A DNA stretch of 10,711 bases, taken from positions 1-10,711 of the forward strand of contig JAKPBM010000436.1 of the NCBI GenBank assembly GCA_029778935.1, written 5' to 3'. The position numbers and the translations under genes are program-made. The notes beneath the pieces are model-generated. The model had not been told where the DNA came from. It was given only the letters and a program-made list of their open reading frames with translations, and made no database searches. Below are positions 1 through 5,310 of the stretch, in pieces; position 1 is the first letter of the stretch, and each line of letters opens with the position of its first letter. This stretch comes from Bacillota bacterium (lineage in GTDB: Bacteria > Bacillota > Clostridia > Oscillospirales > QAMX01).

Positions 1-592
1 TGAAGAAGTTTACGCGCCTGTTGCTTACGTTGCCGCCGCTGTCTACCGTCACTTCGGCAAAGGTGCTGTTCAGTTTGCATCCGGATAGCTTTAACATTTC
101 CTCGTTGATGGCCCAGGTGCGGTTGTTTACGTTCCTGGCGGCTTCGTTTTCAGCGGGGAAGTAGGCCTGCACGGTTTCAAAAATCCGGCTTACGGGAACG
201 CCGCCGATATGGGTAACGCGGTCCTGGGACAGGCTTCCGTCGTCGTTTAGCAGGAAAAGCTCGTCGCCCAAAGCGTAGCAGCGTATATACAGAAAGCGCA
301 GCTGGGCGCTGCTAGTAACGCCGGTATGCCCATCCTGCAAAACGGCCAGGAACTTGCGGGCAAGAAGGACGAATTCCTCTTTCGTCGTATCCTCAGTGAC
401 GGAGTTTAAAAACTCCTGTTTGGCGCTTTCGTAGTTATCGGGGATGTCGTGTAAGGGAAAGGCCGGGTGGACGGCTTCCAGCACCGAAACCAGCTCTTTG
501 GCGTCTTTCAGCAATTTCGGTTCCCGGGAACAGCCTGCCAGAACCAGGGCACAGGCAAACAGAATGCCAAACAGCAGCTTATGTTTCTTCAC
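1..592 (-). CDS. S41-peptidase-like lipoprotein, N-terminal part (partial, runs off left edge)
   Basis: This minus-strand frame stays open from a GTG at 592 to the window edge, giving 197 residues and no stop. Residues 1-21 are a lipoprotein signal: MKKHK, a hydrophobic stretch, then the lipobox LVLAGC with Cys21, so the mature protein should be anchored on the outer face of the membrane. Around residues 79-91 it reads RKFLAVLQDGHTGV, the 'LQDGHT' signature found before the PDZ-like part of many S41 (C-terminal-processing/tricorn-type) peptidases. The catalytic Ser/Lys would lie beyond the edge, so activity cannot be judged. GTG 592 is chosen because AAAGGAGA sits about 8 bases upstream; a second in-frame GTG at 598 lies too close to that site. 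The frame is also open upstream to an ATG at 778 (see findings). The lipoprotein call is firm; the S41 assignment rests on the N-terminal motif alone. It is divergent from the ABC remnant at 940. Confidence 0.75.
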   Translation of the reverse strand, partial: MKKHKLLFGILFACALVLAGCSREPKLLKDAKELVSVLEAVHPAFPLHDIPDNYESAKQEFLNSVTEDTTKEEFVLLARKFLAVLQDGHTGVTSSAQLRFLYIRCYALGDELFLLNDDGSLSQDRVTHIGGVPVSRIFETVQAYFPAENEAARNVNNRTWAINEEMLKLSGCKLNSTFAEVTVDSGGNVSNRRVNFF

Positions 593-785
593 AAACACGT
601 CTCCTTTGCATCGATGTACTTGAGGGAATGGAGCGGCCGTATTTCCCGGCACCGGGGGAAGTTCGCGCAGCCGTAATACCCTTTCCCTGCGTTTGCGCCT
701 TTGGATGATGTCCGCTTTACCATCGGGATGCCGCACTGTCCACGAGTACTCCCGCTCCTTTGCTGTGTTGTTAGCCATTTTTATA

Positions 786-815
786 ATATTATCTTCCGTT
801 TCAACTATTTGTCAA
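786..815 (-). promoter_or_regulatory. Promoter for the S41-like lipoprotein gene
   Basis: On the minus strand a perfect -35 TTGACA (815-810) is followed after 18 bases by TAATAT (791-786), within an AT-rich patch. The start of transcription would fall near 779. This leaves a 5' untranslated stretch of about 185 bases before GTG 592, or places the RNA start right at the in-frame ATG at 778. The alternative -10 TATTAT (788-783) would need a 21-base spacer. Confidence 0.6.
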
Positions 816-859
816 GTGTATCCAAAATGAAATACCGAACGATTTTCGATTCTTACATT

Positions 860-906
860 TTGCAACAGGGCAAAACAATGAAGATATTTTTTATGTATAG
901 TAGAAT
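860..906 (+). promoter_or_regulatory. Probable promoter region for the ABC ATPase remnant
   Basis: The AT-rich stretch before the ABC gene holds TTGCAA (860-865) with GATATT 17 bases later (883-888), and overlapping better -10 matches TATAGT (896-901) and TAGAAT (901-906) that lack a good -35. Which one is used cannot be decided by eye. The 347-base gap 593-939 otherwise holds only the divergent S41-gene promoter and the 5' region of that gene. Confidence 0.4.
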
Positions 907-939
907 ACACAAAAATTAACAAGGAGGGTGGTTTACGCA

Positions 940-1793
940 ATGGATGCAGTTGCTCAGACCCAGGGTTTAAGCAAGCGGTTTAAAGACGTGCTGGCCGTGG
1001 ACAACGTAAGCATGGCTATACCCAAAGGGCAAATTTACGGCTTTGTCGGCCAAAACGGCGCAGGGAAAACAACATTTATGCGTTTGCTGCTGGGCCTTTT
1101 GGAGCCTACCGCCGGGACCATCGCCCTTTTCGGCGAAACCGGCCATAAAGCCCTGCGAAAAGCAAGAAAACGCGTGTCTTTTCTGCCGACGCACTCCTTT
1201 TCCTTTCCCGACTTAACCGTACAAGAGAACATGGAATACTTCCGCTGGCTGGGCGGGGGTTCGGACAAGGCATCCATCGGCAAAGCGCTGGCCCTTCTGG
1301 AACTGGAGCCTTACGCCAAACGGCGTGCCAGGGACCTGTCCTCCGGCTTGCGGCAGCGGATGCATATGGCCATCGCCCTGCTAAACGAACCGGAACTGCT
1401 TGTGCTGGACGAACCGATGATCCATATCGACCCTATTGAAATCGTCAGCTTCCGGAATCTGCTGAAACGCCTGGCCCAGGAGCGGCAGGTGACAATTTTG
1501 ATGTCCAGCCACATTCTCTCCGAACTGGGGCAGGTGGCCGACTGCATCGGTTATATCCACAAGGGCCGGCTGATTCGGGAGCTGACCATCCGGAATTGCT
1601 GCGGGAAAACGGCTACCGGGAGATTTCGGTGGACGACGCGGAGAAAGCCGTTTCCATTTTGCAGGCCAACGGCGTTACATACCTCTATATCGCCCCGTCG
1701 GGCCAGCTGATAATCACTCCTACCGTCGAGGAGCCAAAGCGCCTGCAATGGCGGCCGGGATTATCGCCGTTTTGGCAACGGCGGTGGGGCTGA
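940..1793 (+). pseudogene. ABC-2 type exporter ATPase, frameshifted and truncated
   Basis: Residues 1-218 from ATG 940 form a complete-looking nucleotide-binding domain: Walker A GQNGAGKTT (37-45), signature LSSGLRQRM (133-141), Walker B LLVLDEP (153-159), switch His191 in SSHILSE. The D-loop region reads MIHIDP where relatives usually have TNGLDP. After Arg218 (codon 1591-1593) the frame becomes nonsense and stops at 1710. The expected continuation (RENGYREISVDDAEKAV, then GVTYLYIAPSGQLIITPT) resumes from base 1594-1596 in another frame, as if one G were lost from CGGGAA. That second frame follows the bacitracin/YxlF-type ATPase tail only to about base 1745, then stops at 1793; the final 30 or so residues of the family are absent. 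The first frame alone would give a 256-residue protein with an intact NBD, so residual activity is possible, but no permease follows. The AAGGAGG site (921-927) lies 12 bases before ATG 940; GTG 928 overlaps it and is unlikely as start. Confidence 0.75.
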
Positions 1794-1828
1794 TAGCCTT
1801 CAAAAAGAAATACGAGGATTTGAGCTAG
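1746..1828 (+). pseudogene. C-terminal remnant of an ABC-2 permease
   Basis: In a third reading frame the last 26 codons before a TAG at 1826 spell a hydrophobic helix, AAGIIAVLATAVGLIAF, followed by KKKYEDLS. A final transmembrane helix ending in a short lysine-rich cytoplasmic tail is the usual end of ABC-2 (NatB/YxlG-like) permeases. It directly abuts the broken ATPase and is followed by a terminator, as the end of an ATPase-permease operon should be. There is no room for the other five or so helices. I infer that one deletion removed the ATPase tail and nearly all of the permease. A tiny membrane peptide from ATG 1748 is the alternative; no ribosome binding site is visible for it. Confidence 0.6.
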
Positions 1829-1830
1829 AG

Positions 1831-1866
1831 CAAAGCCGGAGCGGGCGCTCCGGCTTTGTTTTTTAT
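1831..1866 (+). terminator. Rho-independent terminator after the ABC remnant
   Basis: A perfect 12-bp stem (1831-1842 with 1847-1858, arm CAAAGCCGGAGC) has a GGGC loop and is followed by TTTTTT. It starts two bases after the permease-remnant stop, supporting that remnant as the original operon end. Confidence 0.9.
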
Positions 1867-1904
1867 ACCCGTTCAGGACAAGTAAGGAAAAACCGTTACA
1901 ATTT

Positions 1905-1944
1905 GGCAAATCGAAAAAGAAAAGGCCAAGCTTTCGCTTGGCCT
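1905..1944 (-). terminator. Rho-independent terminator after the Nudix-GNAT gene
   Basis: Read on the minus strand, AGGCCAAGC (1944-1936) pairs perfectly with GCTTGGCCT (1931-1923) around a GAAA tetraloop, followed by TTTCTTTTTC. It lies about 80 bases beyond the stop of the Nudix-GNAT gene and faces the ABC terminator, so the two convergent units are separated. Confidence 0.85.
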
Positions 1945-2021
1945 GTCTATCCTGGCAAATGCTTCCTATGAACGGCGAACGCATTTGTTGTGACTCTTTT
2001 TCCGGACGTAAAGGGGGGATT

Positions 2022-2909
2022 TTACAACTTCTTAACGTAAATTTCCTCCAAACCGCCGGGGACGGTCGCTTTTTGAACGAATGTAAAGCCAAAGCGTTCC
2101 GCCCCAAACCCTGCCGGGCCGAGAAGGTACGTTTCTGCGTATCCCTGCGACCGGGCGTACCCGCACATGTGGTCAACCAGCAGCCCGCCCAGGCCGCGGC
2201 CCCGATACGGCTCCTCGACATACAGCGCGACGATGCAGGGGGTACACGAGGGCTCTATGCGCGGCGATTTTACCAGGGCGCCAAAGCCGACGATTTTGTC
2301 CCGGTGAAGCGCGGCAAACAGGGCTTCCCGGCCCGAAAAACCGTTATGGAGGATGACCTGGGCCATCTGCTCTCGGGCTTGCTGGGAGCAGCTGTCCGCA
2401 TACTCCGAAAACCGCCGCCACAATTTTGTGCCGGTTTCCAGTTTCAGCACGTCCACAATCGGCCCGCCGGCGTTTTCGTTTCCAAGGTAGACGTTTTGCG
2501 GCCTGCCCTGGCAAAGGTTTCGAATAGCCCGCCGCAGTTTGACGGGAAACAGTGGAACGGCGTAGAGAGTATCAATTTCCACCCAGTCGGCGCCGATTTG
2601 CGTCGTATCCGGCAGGGTTGGAGCGCCGGTTTCGCCGAGGTAGTCGCACAGAAACACCACGTCGATGCGGTGGTATTCCTCGCCCTCCAGGCCTTCGATT
2701 ACAAACGCGATGTCGCGCACCGCCACGCGGACGCCGATTTCTTCGGCCACTTCCCGTTCCACGGTGGCGGGGAGCAGTTCATCCAGCTCCTGGCCACCGC
2801 CGGGCAGGCAGTAGTACAGGCCGTTGGGGCCTTCCTTTTTCTCCAGCAGGATTTTGCCGTCGCGGGTAATCAGCGCTTTGGCGGAGGTTCTGATATACCG
2901 TTTGCTCAT
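2022..2909 (-). CDS. Nudix hydrolase-GNAT acetyltransferase fusion protein
   Basis: This 295-residue protein has two enzyme domains. Residues 1-135 are a Nudix hydrolase with a perfect Nudix box, G38 x5 E44 x7 R52-E53-V-A-E56-E57-I-G59-V60; such enzymes split a nucleoside diphosphate linked to another group, with the box glutamates binding Mg2+. Residues about 160-295 are a GNAT N-acyltransferase: strand VALYVEEPYRGRGLGG (228-242) carries the acetyl-CoA pyrophosphate loop R236xxG239xG241, and ERFGF (271-275) matches the late GNAT motif. The GNAT part would move an acetyl group from acetyl-CoA to an unknown amine. The substrate of neither domain can be read from sequence. ATG 2909 has a modest GAGG site and a promoter just upstream. 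The frame is continuous through both domains, so this is a true fusion. It is a single-gene unit between its own promoter and terminator; nothing around it names a pathway. Confidence 0.9.
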   Translation of the reverse strand: MSKRYIRTSAKALITRDGKILLEKKEGPNGLYYCLPGGGQELDELLPATVEREVAEEIGVRVAVRDIAFVIEGLEGEEYHRIDVVFLCDYLGETGAPTLPDTTQIGADWVEIDTLYAVPLFPVKLRRAIRNLCQGRPQNVYLGNENAGGPIVDVLKLETGTKLWRRFSEYADSCSQQAREQMAQVILHNGFSGREALFAALHRDKIVGFGALVKSPRIEPSCTPCIVALYVEEPYRGRGLGGLLVDHMCGYARSQGYAETYLLGPAGFGAERFGFTFVQKATVPGGLEEIYVKKL

Positions 2910-2939
2910 ACAATCCCTCGAAATTCAGTATGGGACATG

Positions 2940-2968
2940 AGTATACCACATTGCCGCGGCGATTTCCA
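2940..2968 (-). promoter_or_regulatory. Promoter for the Nudix-GNAT gene
   Basis: On the minus strand TGGAAA (2968-2963, 4 of 6 matches) and TATACT (2945-2940, 5 of 6) are separated by exactly 17 bases. Transcription would start near 2933, about 24 bases before ATG 2909. The remaining 2969-3263 is GC-rich DNA with no gene I can support; a G-rich motif in it is listed separately. Confidence 0.6.
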
Positions 2969-3047
2969 CGGGCGGAAGGGATGTTTTCCAAACTTTGCTG
3001 CCTTGCTGGCCGGGCGCAGACCGGCCGCGCAAAGCGGCGCACACGGC

Positions 3048-3073
3048 GGGGCGGGCAGGGCAAAACGGGCGGG
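3048..3073 (+). other. G-quadruplex-type motif in an intergenic region
   Basis: The plus strand carries five runs of three or more G (3048-3051, 3053-3055, 3058-3060, 3067-3069, 3071-3073) separated by loops of 1, 2, 6 and 1 bases, which fits the G3+N1-7 quadruplex pattern. It lies about 80 bases upstream of the Nudix-GNAT promoter, on the non-template strand's complement for that gene. Whether it folds or has a role is unknown; the surrounding DNA is generally G-rich. Confidence 0.4.
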
Positions 3074-3263
3074 CTGTTTGGCGTGTTCGGGGAAAGGAGG
3101 GCGAAAAGGACAGACCGCCCGATGGGCAGGGGAGGCCTGCCGGGCGCGGCTTGTGCGGCGGGAGGAAGATAAACAGGCCGCCGATTCTGCCGGCCGTGGA
3201 CGGCGGGGAACATATTCCGATGAATTGCCGCCGGAAGAACCGCCCGTTTCGGCCGGAAGCCGC

Positions 3264-3288
3264 TAAAAAGCCGCCCCAAGGGGCGGCG
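3264..3288 (-). terminator. Rho-independent terminator after the DUF4352-like lipoprotein gene
   Basis: On the minus strand GCCGCCCC (3287-3280) pairs with GGGGCGGC (3277-3270); the innermost C-G pairs probably open to leave a small loop. The stem is followed by TTTTT (3269-3265). It begins seven bases past the stop codon. Confidence 0.8.
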
Positions 3289-3293
3289 GGGCG

Positions 3294-3857
3294 CTATTTT
3301 GCTTTCGTCGCGGCGTATTTGACGGAATCGCCGGCCGTGTTGTAGGTAAACTCAACCTCAAACTTCTCCCAACTCTCCGGGATTTCAAACCCGACCACGC
3401 CTTCCGTTTTCTCCCCCGGCGGAAAGCGCCCGTCCAGCTGTTTTACATCGGAAGCAAGCAGGGCCGCCACGCTGACGGGCACAATCTGGCCGTCCGCATA
3501 CCCCTGAAAGGAGAACAGGGAGTTGATGAAAATATCCTGGCCGGAGGTGTTTTCGATTTCAAACGTGCAGAGCACGAACACGTTCCCCGCGGCGGGGGCG
3601 GCCGTGTCGTTTCCGTTGTTTTCCGTTATATCGGCAAGCCGAATGCGCATGTTCTCCAGAATGATACCGTCGCCGACGTTGAAGGCTCTGACAACAGGGA
3701 TTTCCGTCGTGGTGGCGGGGGGTTCGGTGGTTGTGACAGCCGTGGTGGTTTCAAGCGGCGGGGTGTTTTGCGCCTTGCAGCCGGCAAAAAGGAGCAGCAG
3801 GGCGGCCAAAAGGGCCCAGACGGGAACGACTTTGTGTATCCGTGCGCGCGTTGCCAT
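3294..3857 (-). CDS. Lipoprotein with Thr-rich stalk and DUF4352-like domain
   Basis: The 187-residue product begins with a lipoprotein signal: MATRARIHK, hydrophobic residues 11-24, and lipobox LFAGC with Cys27. Residues 35-54 form a Thr/Pro-rich linker (repeated TTT and EPP), a typical flexible stalk lifting the domain off the membrane. Residues about 57-182 look like a DUF4352/telokin-like Ig fold: VGDGIILENMRIRLADI, then FVLCTFEIENTS with the characteristic 'ENxS' turn, then PPGEKTEGVVGFEIP, where a gain-of-function-like hydrophilic loop precedes a conserved strand. Such domains are seen in many Gram-positive surface lipoproteins of unknown role; I infer extracytoplasmic binding or scaffolding only. 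ATG 3857 is chosen because GAGGAGGGG lies five bases upstream and because it begins a proper signal peptide; a longer frame from 3971 lacks both. The gene stands alone, divergent from the PHP gene. Confidence 0.85.
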   Translation of the reverse strand: MATRARIHKVVPVWALLAALLLLFAGCKAQNTPPLETTTAVTTTEPPATTTEIPVVRAFNVGDGIILENMRIRLADITENNGNDTAAPAAGNVFVLCTFEIENTSGQDIFINSLFSFQGYADGQIVPVSVAALLASDVKQLDGRFPPGEKTEGVVGFEIPESWEKFEVEFTYNTAGDSVKYAATKAK

Positions 3858-3888
3858 AAAAAACCCCTCCTCATAAATCCTAACGTAC

Positions 3889-3894
3889 ATTATA
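3889..3894 (-). promoter_or_regulatory. -10 element for the DUF4352-like lipoprotein gene
   Basis: A perfect TATAAT lies on the minus strand at 3894-3889, about 32 bases before the start codon. The position 17 bases further up reads TTCCCG, a poor -35, so the promoter may rely on an activator or on flanking AT-rich sequence. Confidence 0.5.
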
Positions 3895-4025
3895 CAATAT
3901 TTTTCCAAAGGCGGGAACGGCAAAATATCTATACTTCCGGGAATTGGCCGTACGATGGGCAAAAAAAGCAACGGATTTCATAACATCCGCCAAGTTTTGC
4001 GCGCCAATTTCTGCAGTTTCTTCCC

Positions 4026-4054
4026 TTGTTTTTTCCTCCCTTAAGGCATACAAT
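4026..4054 (+). promoter_or_regulatory. Promoter for the PHP phosphoesterase gene
   Basis: TTGTTT (4026-4031) and TACAAT (4049-4054) are separated by exactly 17 bases, each matching consensus at four or five positions. Transcription would start near 4061, about 40 bases before ATG 4102. Confidence 0.7.
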
Positions 4055-4101
4055 AAACGGCGGCCGTGTGCTGCGGCACAAATTCACACAGGAGAAAAGG
4101 C

Positions 4102-4794
4102 ATGAGCGGTTACAAGTACGAACTGCATACGCACACAAGGGAAGTCAGCCGATGCGGGGCGATTTCGGCGGTGGACCTTGTGCGTTTTTACAAGAAGATG
4201 GGTTTTTCCGGCCTCTGCATTACCGACCACTTCTTTAACGGCAACACGGTTGTGCCCCACAACCTGAGCTGGGAAGAGCGGGTAAACCTTTTCTGCGTCG
4301 GCTACGAAACCGCGCGGGAAGAAGGCAAAAAAGTGGGCATCGACGTGTTTTTCGGCTGGGAATACTCCTACCACGGCACCGATTTTCTCACCTACGGGCT
4401 GGACAAAGAGTGGCTGCTTGGGCATCCCGAAGTGCTGGATTTGCGGGTGAGCGAGTATCTGGACCTGGTTCGAAGCGAAGGCGGGTTTGTTGTCCACGCC
4501 CACCCCTTCCGGGAGTCGGGGTATATTGAGATGATCCGGCTGATTCCCCGCAAGGTCGACGGCGTGGAAGTCGTCAACGCCAGCCGGTATGACTTTGAAA
4601 ACGAGAGGGCGAAGGAGTATGCCCAAGTGTACGGCTTGCTGGAAGTGGCCGGCTCGGACAACCACCGCGGCTATCAGGAGCGTCTGGGCGGCGTTTGCCT
4701 GGAAAAGCCGGTTCAGAGCCTGCAGGAACTGATCGACGCTATCCGGGACAAAAGAGCGGAAGTGTTCGTGGAGTACTTGCCGAAAGCGGAATAG
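4102..4794 (+). CDS. PHP-domain metal-dependent phosphoesterase
   Basis: The 230-residue product is essentially one PHP (polymerase and histidinol phosphatase) domain. The metal-binding motifs appear in family order: H9-T-H11 near the N-terminus, D42-H43 in CITDHFF, E87 in FFGWEY, H132-A-H134 in VVHAHPFR, and D186-N-H188 in AGSDNHRG. All expected ligands are present, so it should be an active di- or tri-metal hydrolase acting on a phosphate ester or nucleic acid in the cytoplasm. Relatives include the nucleotide phosphatase/exonuclease TrpH (YciV) and histidinol phosphatase, but it is shorter than TrpH (about 290 residues) and no his genes are nearby, so no substrate is assigned. ATG 4102 has AGGAGA six bases upstream; the 12-codon longer in-frame start at 4066 has no site. 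It is a single-gene unit with its own promoter and a terminator about 110 bases downstream. Confidence 0.9.
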   Translation: MSGYKYELHTHTREVSRCGAISAVDLVRFYKKMGFSGLCITDHFFNGNTVVPHNLSWEERVNLFCVGYETAREEGKKVGIDVFFGWEYSYHGTDFLTYGLDKEWLLGHPEVLDLRVSEYLDLVRSEGGFVVHAHPFRESGYIEMIRLIPRKVDGVEVVNASRYDFENERAKEYAQVYGLLEVAGSDNHRGYQERLGGVCLEKPVQSLQELIDAIRDKRAEVFVEYLPKAE

Positions 4795-4803
4795 GCAGGG
4801 CTA

Positions 4804-4856
4804 GGCGGGGCATGCTCCTTGCATGCTGGTTGAGCGGTGATACGGGATGCCCCGCC
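4804..4856. repeat. Inverted repeat after the PHP gene
   Basis: GGCGGGGCAT (4804-4813) is perfectly complementary to ATGCCCCGCC (4847-4856), with 33 bases between. The left part also contains GCATGC twice (4810-4815 and 4821-4826). No run of T follows, so it is not a standard terminator. It could form a structured 3' end of the PHP transcript or be a small dispersed element. Confidence 0.5.
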
Positions 4857-4905
4857 GTGTCCTTATTCCAAACTGCAACGTGCAATAGATAAACAATAGA
4901 ATGCA

Positions 4906-4940
4906 AAAGCCTGCCCATACATGGGCAGGCTTTATGTTTT
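4906..4940 (+). terminator. Terminator downstream of the PHP gene, possibly two-way
   Basis: AAAGCCTGCCCAT (4906-4918) and ATGGGCAGGCTTT (4921-4933) are perfectly complementary; the innermost pairs must open to give a loop. TTTATGTTTT follows on the plus strand and AAAA precedes, so it could also stop minus-strand transcripts from the exonuclease gene, though that stop codon is about 370 bases away. Confidence 0.75.
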
Positions 4941-5310
4941 CTAGTCGACTCCGTGGGGTACATTGGAGTGGGGGTTCTAATGGCACGAAAATTGGGGCCA
5001 GAAAAGGCAACGGTGCGTGGGCAGGAGGTTAAGCAGGCTTGTGGATAACCGCAGGCTATCTGCGTGCTTATTTGCCGCGCTGCAGCAAGCCGAACACGTA
5101 CTGATAAGGGCGGAACGGCAGCCATTTGTCTACTTCCTGGGCTTGCGAGAGCAACTGTTTCCAGGGTATGGGAGAGCATATTTAAGTAAAGAAAAATCAC
5201 TTTCAACAAAGTAAACTGCTAATGCAGCGTCCGATTTACGTCCGCCCACTGGCAAGGGCCGAACGCACGATGCCGCCATAAACACCGTCTATAGCACTGC
5301 CGAATCAGCT
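4941..5310. other. Intergenic stretch without a recognisable gene
   Basis: Between the PHP terminator and the end of the exonuclease gene I find no frame with both a ribosome binding site and a recognisable product. A 65-codon plus frame (5017-5214) ending in a basic tail and overlapping minus frames resemble nothing I know. A perfect DnaA-box 9-mer (TTATCCACA on the minus strand) lies at 5040-5048, single. No clear hairpin-plus-T-run ends the minus-strand exonuclease transcript here. Confidence 0.5.

Noticed and set aside
1938..3266. 442-codon plus-strand open frame
   Set aside because: It lies antisense to the Nudix-GNAT gene, lacks any family motif, and is GC- and Arg/Gly-rich as expected from a shadow of a biased gene.
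2779..3279. Minus-strand frame of 166 codons upstream of the Nudix-GNAT gene
   Set aside because: Its translation is Pro/Arg-rich low complexity, it overlaps the Nudix start in another frame, and it crosses the promoter of that gene.
5040..5048. Perfect DnaA-box as a sign of a replication origin
   Set aside because: Only one box is visible, with no cluster, no AT-rich unwinding element beside it and no dnaA or dnaN gene; a single 9-mer is expected by chance fairly often.
5017..5214. 65-codon plus-strand frame in the large gap
   Set aside because: No ribosome site before its start and no similarity I recognise; kept only as part of the gap description.
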